Positions 27,530-35,700 of a DNA stretch of 64,000 bases are shown here, one piece after another. The notes beneath the pieces are model-generated. The model saw only the letters and a program-made list of their open reading frames with translations, had not been told where the DNA came from and did not search any database. Source of the stretch: G963663615 sp963663615 (GTDB lineage: Bacteria > Bacteroidota > Ignavibacteria > Ignavibacteriales > Melioribacteraceae). Where the stretch lies: NCBI GenBank assembly GCA_963663615.1, contig OY760517.1, forward strand, positions 2,790,001-2,854,000, given 5' to 3'. Made by a program: the position numbers and the translations under genes. Each line of letters begins with the position of its first letter. Positions within the stretch are counted from its first letter, which is position 1.

Positions 27530-28465
27530 CTAAATTCTTCTTCTAAACCCTTTCCCAAGCACCTCATGAACATTGTTAATTATAACAAATGCATCGGGAT
27601 CAATTTCTTTAATCAGCTCAGTAAGCTTACCAAGTTCCTTAAGAGTAACAATAGTAAAAATCACTTCTCTTTCAACATCCTTGTAAAGACCACGTGATTT
27701 TATTGCAGTTGCTCCCCTGCTCATATTAGCCATGATAGCTTCGGCAATTTCTTCATATTTGTCGGAAATAATATAGGCAACCCTCGCATAATCGAAACCA
27801 TCAATAATAACATCAATAAGACGAGAAGACACAAACAACAGGAACAATGCATAAAAAGTAAGGGTAAGTGCAGGACGTTCAGGAGAAAGGTCCTTAACCT
27901 GAATTACCAAACCGGCAAGTGCAATAACAAAAAAGTCGATAAGCATAATTGCCTGTCCCGGCTTAACACCAAAACGCTTTTGCATAATTGCAGCAACAAT
28001 ATCGGAGCCGGCAGTTGTTCCTTTAAACTTGAATATAATACCAATACCCACACCAAGTAAAACGGACCCTATAATAATAAGGAAAAGGAAATCGTTGTGG
28101 AGCAAGTCCTGAATTGCTGGTGTATCCTGTAATCGTATAAACTCAAGTCCGTAAAAATCGCCCCTGAAGAAATCAATAAAAAAAGATGAAGCTGTAAACC
28201 CAACAAAAGTTCGCCAGCCAAATGATTTGCCTAATTCCTTCAATCCCCAAAGATAAAGGGGAACGTTTATTATCCAAATCATTAGCCCAACAGGTATTGA
28301 ACCACCGGTTAAATAGTGAATAGCCATCGAAAGTCCACTGGCACCACCAGGAACAACCTTTGCATCCACAAGAAACACACCAATACCAAGAGCCATAAAA
28401 GCAGAACCAACCAAAATAAAAAAGTAATCAACAACCGGATACTTTTTTAACAGCTTTTTTGCCAT
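27530..28465 (-). CDS. YitT-family membrane protein (DUF161/DUF2179)
   Basis: The 311-residue integral membrane protein has five or six helices in the first 220 residues, including the typical FLVDAKVVPGGASGLSMAIHYLTG and FKGTTAGSDIVAAIMQKRFG repeats. A soluble C-terminal DUF2179 domain follows at about 225-311 (RGATAIKSRGLYKDVEREVI, then an IVTLKELGKLTELIKEIDPDAFV core). Family members are thought to be membrane transporters or regulators without a settled substrate. It follows gpmI after a terminator, with only about 20 bp for its own leader. Confidence 0.9.
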   Translation of the reverse strand: MAKKLLKKYPVVDYFFILVGSAFMALGIGVFLVDAKVVPGGASGLSMAIHYLTGGSIPVGLMIWIINVPLYLWGLKELGKSFGWRTFVGFTASSFFIDFFRGDFYGLEFIRLQDTPAIQDLLHNDFLFLIIIGSVLLGVGIGIIFKFKGTTAGSDIVAAIMQKRFGVKPGQAIMLIDFFVIALAGLVIQVKDLSPERPALTLTFYALFLLFVSSRLIDVIIDGFDYARVAYIISDKYEEIAEAIMANMSRGATAIKSRGLYKDVEREVIFTIVTLKELGKLTELIKEIDPDAFVIINNVHEVLGKGFRRRI

Positions 28466-28486
28466 ATATTACCTCTTAAAAATAAA

Positions 28487-28515
28487 AGGGATTGCTCCGT
28501 TAACGGGCAATCCCT
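28487..28515 (-). terminator. Rho-independent terminator of gpmI
   Basis: AGGGATTGC and GCAATCCCT pair across an inner CCGTTAACGG palindrome. On the minus strand TTTTATTTTT follows. It lies between the gpmI stop (28542) and the YitT-family start (28465). Confidence 0.9.
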
Positions 28516-28541
28516 GACAATTTATTAGTATTTAATTATTA

Positions 28542-30167
28542 TCAGAATTTAATTAGAGACTGGTTATAATCTTCCACATTTTCAAATCCGAGAAGGTTTA
28601 GTATTGTACCAGCAATATTAGTTAAACCAGCGTCTTCAACATTATCCATTTTGTATTCGCCATTATAAACAGCATCAAATATTGCAAATGGTACCGGATT
28701 TAACGAGTGAGAAGTTTTAACCGATACTTTGCCTTTCTTAACAACGAACATTTCATCAGCGTTACCATGGTCGGCAGTAACAATAGCCACACCATCTAGC
28801 TCTTTAATTACATCAAGAAGCTTGCCAAGACATTCATCAACTGTTTCAACTGATGTAATAATAGCGTCCTGATAGCCTGTATGCCCTACCATATCACCAT
28901 TAGGGAAGTTAATTCTGCCAAACTTGTATTTACCACTTTTGAGAAGTTCTATACTTTTTTCGGTAATTTCAACAGCTTTCATTTTTGGTGCTTTCTGAAA
29001 TTCAATTTTATCTGAAGGAATTTCAACAAATTTTTCCAGTTCTTCGTTAATGTAACCCGATTTGTTACCATTCCAAAAATATGTAACATGACCAAATTTT
29101 TGAGTTTCCGAAATAGCGAAAGAAGTAACACCTTCTGCACACAAATATTCACTTATTGGTCTGTCAATTGCAGGTGGTTCAACAAGGAAATTATTTGGAA
29201 TATGCAAGTCACCATCATACTCCATCATACCTGCATAGAATACATCCGGACGTCTTTTCCTATCGAAATATTCAAATTCATCATCTTCAAAAGCTTTTGA
29301 AATTTCAATAGCACGGTCACCACGGAAGTTAAAGAATACGACAGAATCACCATCTTCAATTGTACCAACCGGTTTATCATTTTCGTCAACAACTACAAAT
29401 GATTCAAGATACTGATCAGTCATTTCGGCATCTTCAGCATAATAAGTTTCAACAGCTTCGGATGCTGATTTAAACTTACGAGCTTCACCAAGAACATGAG
29501 CTTTCCAGCCTCTTTCAACTATCGACCAGTCTGCATTATATCTGTCCATAGTAGTAATCATTCTACCACCACCGGAAGCAATTTTATAGTCAAAACCTTT
29601 TTCAGAGCTTATTTTTGCCAGCAGCTCTTCGGTAGGAGCCAAATATTCAAGTGCTGTTTTTTGCCCAACATCCCTGCCATCAAGTAAAGGATGAAGTCTA
29701 ACTTTCTTAACACCCTCTTCGGCACACTTGTTAACCAATGCAAAAAGCTGTTTTATGTGAGAATGCACATTACCATCACTTAATAGACCGATGAAGTGTA
29801 CTGTACCACCTGCAAGACCTTTTTCTACAGTTTTTTTCCAGCTTTCACCTTCAAAAATGTTACCTGTTTTAAGTGAGTTATTAACTAGTTTTGCACCCTG
29901 TGCAAAAATACGTCCACCACCAATTGCATTATGACCAACTTCACTGTTACCCATATCATCTTCAGAAGGCAAACCAACATAAGGACCATGAGCTTTAAGA
30001 GTAGTATATAATTCACCCTTCATCAATTTATCGAGGTTAGGAGTTTTAGCCCTAAACACTCCATCGCTATCATCATGTTTACCAATTCCAACACCATCAA
30101 GTATAACTAACAAAACCGGACCTTTTCGCCCGGAAAATTTGTCCAACTTTTTAAGTTGCAAATCCAT
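28542..30167 (-). CDS. gpmI: 2,3-bisphosphoglycerate-independent phosphoglycerate mutase
   Basis: The 541-residue cytoplasmic enzyme interconverts 3- and 2-phosphoglycerate using two Mn ions. It belongs to the alkaline phosphatase superfamily: VILDGVGIG near the start gives the first metal ligand, MGNSEVGHNAIGGGR carries the phospho-serine S75, LHPLLDGRDVGQKTALEYL lines the substrate site, and VTADHGNADEM near the C-terminus gives the second metal set. It is a single-gene unit with a strong terminator. No other glycolytic gene is adjacent, although fbp lies in the same window. Confidence 0.96.
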   Translation of the reverse strand: MDLQLKKLDKFSGRKGPVLLVILDGVGIGKHDDSDGVFRAKTPNLDKLMKGELYTTLKAHGPYVGLPSEDDMGNSEVGHNAIGGGRIFAQGAKLVNNSLKTGNIFEGESWKKTVEKGLAGGTVHFIGLLSDGNVHSHIKQLFALVNKCAEEGVKKVRLHPLLDGRDVGQKTALEYLAPTEELLAKISSEKGFDYKIASGGGRMITTMDRYNADWSIVERGWKAHVLGEARKFKSASEAVETYYAEDAEMTDQYLESFVVVDENDKPVGTIEDGDSVVFFNFRGDRAIEISKAFEDDEFEYFDRKRRPDVFYAGMMEYDGDLHIPNNFLVEPPAIDRPISEYLCAEGVTSFAISETQKFGHVTYFWNGNKSGYINEELEKFVEIPSDKIEFQKAPKMKAVEITEKSIELLKSGKYKFGRINFPNGDMVGHTGYQDAIITSVETVDECLGKLLDVIKELDGVAIVTADHGNADEMFVVKKGKVSVKTSHSLNPVPFAIFDAVYNGEYKMDNVEDAGLTNIAGTILNLLGFENVEDYNQSLIKF

Positions 30168-30379
30168 ATTAACACCTTTATATTTTTTTATAATTTACCA
30201 TTTTTTCAAAAATCCTAATCTGTAAAGATACCACCAAACACCACGTAAATCAAATTTATATAGCGTTAATAAGAGGATGAATATTTTTTATGTAAATATC
30301 ACAAGCACAGCACACCACCTATGCATTTAATGCTATAAAATAATAGCAAACTTTAGTTTTGAGAATAACCTGCATAAAC

Positions 30380-31549
30380 TTAAAGTACCTCGTAATATTC
30401 GCTTACCTTTATTCCACGTTTTCTAATTTCATCAAGCACCTTTTTGCCGGCAACAGCTTTATGCACAGGCATTGCCCCGGAAGCTGTATTTCCCTGAACA
30501 GCAAAAAGCAGCATTATGGAAGCATGCCATCCGGTTAATCTTTGCATTGCCGTAAAATTAATATCTTCATCATAGTAATCGATAAGTTCCAGATCAAGTT
30601 TAATTTTTTCTCCGTTTCTTATACCCTTAGCAAAAATCCGGAGTATGCCAATATCTCTAATATCATAGTTGGTTATTTTTTCCTCAAGCAAGTGATGAAA
30701 TACATCTCGTGGAACTATTTTTCTATTATCAATTTGCACTTCATTTTCGTTAAAAAGTCCCAAATCGGAGAATGCCCTAAACACACACCAATGTCCGGGA
30801 TAACGCAGCGTTTTATTTTCAAGAGTATCAATTTTGCCTTCAAGCTCGTACGGAAGTGTTGAGAGTCCGCCTGTAGTAACCGCAGCATCAAGATCACCAA
30901 GAGAGTCGGGAAACTCAATAATTTCATCCTCGGTAAGAGCCTTTACTTTTACAAGCTCGCCATGTCTTATAAATAGAGCTTCGCCATTATACTCATTAGT
31001 AAGACCATTAATATTAAAAGTAAGTTCAAAATTCCAGGGAGGTTTGGGAAACTGTGTTAATCCTGCTCCATAAGATTTTATACAGGTAACATCTGTAAAT
31101 GATTCGAGAATATATTGTATAAGTGAAATATTTAACCCCGGGTCCATACCACAGTCGGGTATAACTGTAATATCAGATGCAATTGCATGGGTATCTAACT
31201 CAAGCTGCTTTTGTGATACTGCTGTATTACCACCAAGATCAACAAAATGAGTTCGTGTTTCAATTGCTAATTTTGTTAATTCATAATTGTATTTGTAAGG
31301 TGCTGCACTAAGAACTCCATCAAGATCAAACATAAAATCGAGCAGACCGGCAGGCTCTTCAAGATTAATTTTTACAGGGATTAAATTCCTGTAAGATGTA
31401 AGGTTAGTTATTATATCTCTCGATTTTTCAAGATTGTTCTCGTCAAAATCAAATAAATATACTTTATCGGGGTTACCATGTTTAATTAAATCATAAGCAG
31501 CAGCAATACCTTGCCTGCCCGCACCAATTATACCGTAGTTATAAGCCAT
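30380..31549 (-). CDS. Saccharopine dehydrogenase-family enzyme, lysine 6-dehydrogenase-like
   Basis: The 389-residue protein has an N-terminal Rossmann domain (YGIIGAGRQGIAAAYDLIKHG) and the LYS9/saccharopine dehydrogenase fold. Blocks HFVDLGGNTAVSQKQ, VIPDCGMDPGLNISL, TTGGLSTLPYELEG, LRYPGHWCVFR and MPVHKAVAGKKVLDEIRKRG follow the order I recall for L-lysine 6-dehydrogenase (lysine to allysine with NAD). Carboxynorspermidine dehydrogenase of the same superfamily is an alternative, given the polyamine gene 0.6 kb away, but the motifs fit lysine dehydrogenase better. A good ribosome-binding site (AAGGAG) precedes the start. Confidence 0.82.
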   Translation of the reverse strand: MAYNYGIIGAGRQGIAAAYDLIKHGNPDKVYLFDFDENNLEKSRDIITNLTSYRNLIPVKINLEEPAGLLDFMFDLDGVLSAAPYKYNYELTKLAIETRTHFVDLGGNTAVSQKQLELDTHAIASDITVIPDCGMDPGLNISLIQYILESFTDVTCIKSYGAGLTQFPKPPWNFELTFNINGLTNEYNGEALFIRHGELVKVKALTEDEIIEFPDSLGDLDAAVTTGGLSTLPYELEGKIDTLENKTLRYPGHWCVFRAFSDLGLFNENEVQIDNRKIVPRDVFHHLLEEKITNYDIRDIGILRIFAKGIRNGEKIKLDLELIDYYDEDINFTAMQRLTGWHASIMLLFAVQGNTASGAMPVHKAVAGKKVLDEIRKRGIKVSEYYEVL

Positions 31550-31631
31550 ACAATGTTCTCCTTATAATATTGGTGTAAATTTTACAGGCAGATATAGAAG
31601 AAAAAGGATATTTACATTAAGAGGAAACGAG

Positions 31632-31652
31632 GTGCCCTAACTGTGAGGGCAC
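31632..31652 (-). terminator. Hairpin downstream of the OsmC-family gene
   Basis: GTGCCCT and AGGGCAC form a 7-bp stem around AACTGTG, 7 bp after the OsmC stop on the minus strand. The minus-strand tail is only moderately T-rich, so termination is likely but not certain. Confidence 0.55.
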
Positions 31653-31658
31653 AAATAA

Positions 31659-32090
31659 TTATTCAGAAGGGTCAACAATTTTGAAGCTATGAGTAATTTC
31701 AACTGATTTTTCGAGCATGGCAGTTACACCACAATACTTGGTTTGTGAAAGATCAATTGCCCTTTCAACATCCTTTTCTTTTATATCTTTTCCGTAAAAA
31801 ACATATTCAAGATCAATCTTGGTATATACTTTTGGATGTTCTTCTGACATTTCAGCATTCAGGTTCATTTCAAAGCCATCAACTTTAACACGTTTTTTCT
31901 GTAAAATTGAAGCAACATCGCTACCTGTACACCCGGCTAATGAAAGGAGTAATAATTCTTTTGGTCTAATTCCAGCATCACTACCTCCAAATCCTTCCGG
32001 ACCGTCCATTGTTATCCAATGGTTTGAGCTTGTTTTACCTGCAAATGTAATTCCCTGCAGTTGCTTAACGAATGCTTTTGAAGTTGCCAT
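31659..32090 (-). CDS. OsmC-family protein
   Basis: The 143-residue protein matches the OsmC/Ohr fold. GFGGSDAGIRPKELLLLSLAGCTGSDVASIL contains the first conserved Cys, and SQTKYCGVTAMLEKSVEI the second, the usual peroxidatic/resolving pair. The family reduces organic hydroperoxides or has related thiol functions. The YCGV form resembles the general OsmC-like branch rather than Ohr. It lies between the lysine dehydrogenase-like gene and the polyamine fusion, all leftward, with gaps of about 70-110 bp. Confidence 0.9.
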   Translation of the reverse strand: MATSKAFVKQLQGITFAGKTSSNHWITMDGPEGFGGSDAGIRPKELLLLSLAGCTGSDVASILQKKRVKVDGFEMNLNAEMSEEHPKVYTKIDLEYVFYGKDIKEKDVERAIDLSQTKYCGVTAMLEKSVEITHSFKIVDPSE

Positions 32091-32163
32091 CTATATTTCC
32101 TTTTCTTTTTATTAATGATTATGGAGTTAGATGTATTACACATTAACCCGATTCAGGTTAATT

Positions 32164-33228
32164 TCATTTTTTAACTGATGCGAACATCCACTTTTCGCAA
32201 AAAGAAGGAATAAACTCATCGTGGTATTTTATAAAAGTAAAATTTTTGCCAAGTAGTTCATTAACCATTGTTAAAATTGAGCTGTCATTTACCGAACCTA
32301 TCTGTAAACTAAAAATGCCATCATCAGTTAACCTGCTTGCAACCATTGTAAATAATTCATCAAGAAAAATATTATGCGGCTGATTTGTAAACGCCCCAGG
32401 ATTCATTGTAAGATCGCTGATTATAACATCATAGCTATTATCTTCTTTTATAAATTCAATCGCATTTTTGTAAACAAGTTCGGTTGCTGGATTGTTAAAT
32501 GCATCCTCACATATACACGAAAGGTATTTTTGTGAAAGCTCAATTACTTCCTTATCAATTTCAACAAGAGTTACATTTTTGGCACCCAACTTTAACAGTC
32601 TGTTTAGAACACCACCATCACCACCACCCAGTACCAGGGCAGAGTTTATTTTTTCTTTTGAGGATACAGGAGATACAAGTGCACTATTATATAACTCAAC
32701 ATCTCTTGTGGCTGCCTGCAAATCGTTATCGAGAAACAACATTCTGCCAAAGTTTTCATTCTCAATTATGTTAATCTTCTGGAATTCAGATTTACCGGAG
32801 AAAACCTTTTCCTTAATATGGTACCTAACCTCAAAACCGTATCCGGTGGCAGATATAATCCATTCGCTATCATTATATTCAATCGGGTTACCTCTTATTA
32901 CTTCAGCTACTCTAACTGTATCCGGATTAAATCTATCGCGTAAAATATCGAGTAATTTTAATTGTTTAACTGAGTCGGAGCAGGTAAATATATCGAGCGA
33001 AATTTGTCCCGCTTCAGGATATGTATGAATTCCTACATGCGATTCGCTAATTATTGCCAAAACTGTTACTCCAACCGGACTAAATTTATGGGATATTATA
33101 TCCACATAATGTAATCCGGATTCGTTAATTGAATCTGTTAAAATCTGTTTCAGCAGTAACTCGTCATTTAGTTTATCAGGAGTGCAACCAATAAACTCTG
33201 CAATATGTTGTGTTCCAAGTGCTTTCAT
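32164..33228 (-). CDS. S-adenosylmethionine decarboxylase-spermidine synthase fusion (SpeD-SpeE)
   Basis: Residues 1-118 are a prokaryotic SpeD: the pyruvoyl cleavage site is E62-S63 in SESHVGIHTYPE, with H68 and C83 (in DIFTCS) as the usual catalytic residues. Residues 120-354 are a spermidine-synthase-type aminopropyltransferase: LFLDNDLQAATRDVELY, the SAM-fold loop LVLGGGDGG (200-206) and LVEIDKEVIE. Thus one chain could decarboxylate SAM and use the product. Several residues usually conserved in spermidine synthases look changed: Y180 is followed by NS instead of QE, N255 stands where Asp is expected, and DLTMNP (272-277) replaces DSSDP. The acceptor amine may differ or the second half may be impaired. 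This residue comparison is from memory. Confidence 0.9.
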   Translation of the reverse strand: MKALGTQHIAEFIGCTPDKLNDELLLKQILTDSINESGLHYVDIISHKFSPVGVTVLAIISESHVGIHTYPEAGQISLDIFTCSDSVKQLKLLDILRDRFNPDTVRVAEVIRGNPIEYNDSEWIISATGYGFEVRYHIKEKVFSGKSEFQKINIIENENFGRMLFLDNDLQAATRDVELYNSALVSPVSSKEKINSALVLGGGDGGVLNRLLKLGAKNVTLVEIDKEVIELSQKYLSCICEDAFNNPATELVYKNAIEFIKEDNSYDVIISDLTMNPGAFTNQPHNIFLDELFTMVASRLTDDGIFSLQIGSVNDSSILTMVNELLGKNFTFIKYHDEFIPSFCEKWMFASVKK

Positions 33229-33372
33229 AAAAACTTAAAAGAATAATTATATTTAAAGTTTAATAAATCCATGATACTAAAATAAACTTGATTGTCAAAC
33301 TATTGTTCACAATATTAGTACAGGATTTAACATTGTTATTGTTACAAAATTCATGGAAAAATATTCAGCATT

Positions 33373-33891
33373 ATGTTTGGATTATATAAAAAACTCACGG
33401 GATTTCTCTTAATATTTACTGCTCTGGCAGTGATGTTTGTTGATATGTTTAGTTTATTAACTCCACTTTCGATAACACTATTCGCAATTTTATTTATAGG
33501 TTGGGGAGTAGTTGGTGTAACATTAACAACCAACAGCTCCGAAAAGCTGATCGTGTTTGTTTCCGGTGTTTTGGTTATTGCTGGAGTTATTATACTTGTT
33601 TTGGCAAACTTTACATTTAAAAATGCCTACCTTATTGAAGTACCCTCAATAATTGTTTCTTTTGGTGCCGGTTTTTTTATGGTTTACACAAAGGATAAAA
33701 AAGAAAAAATTTTTGGTATAATTTCCATAATTGCAATAATTACAGGATTTTTGCTTACTACGGTATTAAGGGAAACAACTGCATTTAACCTGATTAGCAA
33801 CATGGTTTACGAACTAGGTTTTAGCGTACCATTACTTGGATTCTTTTTAGGTGTTGCTATACTTGCTAACCGCGACAACCCGGAAATCTGA
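33373..33891 (+). CDS. Hypothetical six-helix membrane protein
   Basis: The 172-residue protein is almost entirely hydrophobic, with about six predicted helices (near 7-25, 31-51, 58-80, 86-105, 112-133 and 145-165). Short charged loops separate them, including YTKDKKEKIFG at about 108. No family was recognised and no catalytic motif is visible. It is divergent from the speD-speE fusion and convergent with the anti-sigma gene, 5 bp away. Confidence 0.7.
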   Translation: MFGLYKKLTGFLLIFTALAVMFVDMFSLLTPLSITLFAILFIGWGVVGVTLTTNSSEKLIVFVSGVLVIAGVIILVLANFTFKNAYLIEVPSIIVSFGAGFFMVYTKDKKEKIFGIISIIAIITGFLLTTVLRETTAFNLISNMVYELGFSVPLLGFFLGVAILANRDNPEI

Positions 33892-33896
33892 AACTA

Positions 33897-34895
33897 TCAT
33901 TTAATTTCAGCTTCAAGTAATGCCCTACCCGATGGAGATTGAGAACCAGGTTTTAGTTCAATTGTAAGAAATACTTTCTCAATAGCTTTAACATCAATCT
34001 CCGGAATATCATTTAACTCGGTAAACTGTTTGTTAAATACCGGCTCAAACGCACCCAGCAAAACATCACGGTTATCGGTACGTGCCCACAACTGATACGT
34101 TTGGCTTTTATCAAGCTCAGGCATATTGTCCAGCTTTATTAAGGATGAACCACTATTGAAAGAGACAAAAAATTTACCAAAATAATTATTGGCACTGTTG
34201 GTTGGCTTTAGGTTAACCAGTTTTAGATCTTCAAGAGTAAAGAACTGCATCAGGGTAAAATAGTTATCCCTGAATTCAGTATTTTTCTCAACTTCAAGTT
34301 CCATGGTTTTAATTTCTTTCATTGCGTCCGAAATTCGGTTTGTTGTTAAGTTGTAAACATAAAAAAGTCCAACAAGAGCCGAGACCAGAAGCACAACACC
34401 AATAACCAGAAGTCCCCATTGACGTTTTGTAAGGGCATCATCATCTTCAGCAATACGTTCCCTTCTTTCGTCAAGTTTCTCCTGCAAATCAATAGGTTTG
34501 TACTCCGCATTAAGTTCCACCGCAACTTCCATTTTATCGGAATCACTACCCGGTTCATTATTCTGAACTGGTTGAACCTGCCCTGGTTCCTCCTGCTTTT
34601 GAGATACTTCAGTTGGTTTTATTTCGGTTTTGGTTTTTGCGTTTTGTATTTTAGCTTTTATTTCATCACTATATTTCAGCAATTCTTTTGCAACATTTTT
34701 CTTTACTTCGGGAGCAGGCTTCTTTTCTTCAAGCACAAGTGGTAAAAGTGCCATTATATTCTGCAATTCACCAAGCTCTTTTGCAGGTAATTCTCCACCT
34801 TTTTTTATATGATCACGAAAGTAAAGATAATTCTTTTCATCCATACAGCCTGCGGCATAGGCACTTATCATTTCATGAATAGCTATATCCGACAT
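33897..34895 (-). CDS. Anti-sigma factor with RskA-type C-terminal domain
   Basis: The 332-residue protein has an N-terminal helical anti-sigma region (IHEMISAYAAGCMDEKNYLYFRDHI) without the zinc HxxxCxxC motif and a long charged cytoplasmic linker (about 65-155). One transmembrane helix (about 160-182) and a periplasmic RskA-like domain follow, with LDNMPELDKSQTYQLWARTDN and IELKPGSQSPSG typical of the family. It is encoded 11 bp after the sigma factor gene and so is very probably its membrane-bound inhibitor, released by regulated proteolysis in better-studied systems. Confidence 0.88.
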   Translation of the reverse strand: MSDIAIHEMISAYAAGCMDEKNYLYFRDHIKKGGELPAKELGELQNIMALLPLVLEEKKPAPEVKKNVAKELLKYSDEIKAKIQNAKTKTEIKPTEVSQKQEEPGQVQPVQNNEPGSDSDKMEVAVELNAEYKPIDLQEKLDERRERIAEDDDALTKRQWGLLVIGVVLLVSALVGLFYVYNLTTNRISDAMKEIKTMELEVEKNTEFRDNYFTLMQFFTLEDLKLVNLKPTNSANNYFGKFFVSFNSGSSLIKLDNMPELDKSQTYQLWARTDNRDVLLGAFEPVFNKQFTELNDIPEIDVKAIEKVFLTIELKPGSQSPSGRALLEAEIK

Positions 34896-34906
34896 TACCA
34901 GCTCCC

Positions 34907-35488
34907 CTATGCTTTAATTAAATTTTCTCTAAGATTGGTTAACGCAGTCATAACTTTATTCCTTACAGTTTCAACCGGAATATTAAGCTTGCTCGAAATT
35001 TCATCGATAGTAAAGCCCTGATAAAACGCAAGGTCAATCACATATTTCTGTGCATCGGTAAGCTTGTTATACGCATTATGAATTTGTCCCTCAACTTCCT
35101 GGGCGGTTTTAAGCTCCAGGTAATCAATATCAGGGTCAAGAGTAGGAATAATATTATTATCCTCAAACTCATCGCTGTATGGGGTAACCTCTCCAGTTGT
35201 ATCCCTTTTTCTGCGAATTGTATCTGTAGCCTTGTTTCTTGCCAGTAATAACAGGCAGGTATAAACATTACCCTTTTCCAGATCAAATTTTTCTATCTTA
35301 CGCCAAACAATTACAAAAACTTCAACCAAAATCTTTTCGGTAAAAGCCTTATCATTCTCTGTAATTTTTTGTATAAGCGTGTGAAGAACCGGAGAGTAAC
35401 GATTGTATAATTCTTCAAGAGCACGGGAATCATATTTCTTTATTCCCTTTAACAATTGTTTATCGGTGTATTCCTGATAATTTGCCAC
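34907..35488 (-). CDS. ECF-type RNA polymerase sigma factor (SigK-like)
   Basis: The 193-residue sigma-70 family protein has region 2 at about 20-95 (SRALEELYNRYSPVLHTLIQ, then LLLARNKATDTIRRKRD) and region 4 at about 130-190 (AQKYVIDLAFYQGFTIDEIS, then LNIPVETVRNKVMTALTNLRE). The domains are joined by an acidic linker. The pairing with an RskA-type anti-sigma directly downstream suggests control by an envelope or redox signal. Targets are unknown; autoregulation from the 35489-35700 region is likely but no promoter motif was identified. Confidence 0.92.
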   Translation of the reverse strand: MANYQEYTDKQLLKGIKKYDSRALEELYNRYSPVLHTLIQKITENDKAFTEKILVEVFVIVWRKIEKFDLEKGNVYTCLLLLARNKATDTIRRKRDTTGEVTPYSDEFEDNNIIPTLDPDIDYLELKTAQEVEGQIHNAYNKLTDAQKYVIDLAFYQGFTIDEISSKLNIPVETVRNKVMTALTNLRENLIKA

Positions 35489-35700
35489 TTTACAAACGCA
35501 TTTTGTGATTATATGCTTATAAATGTAAAACTATCAAGTTTAAAAAGCAATCACACATTTTGTCGCAATACATTTATTTATTGTGTTATTTTGTTCTTTT
35601 AATAATACGTTCTGTTTATTATTATTTAACACCTAACTATTAGGAAAATCTATCATTTTATTATATTTGTGTGTTTAATTGAATTATTTTTGAATTATTG

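Noticed and set aside
32492..33028. 178-codon open frame on the plus strand
   Set aside because: It is the antisense of the SpeD-SpeE fusion, whose motifs are unmistakable. No start signal or family match supports it.
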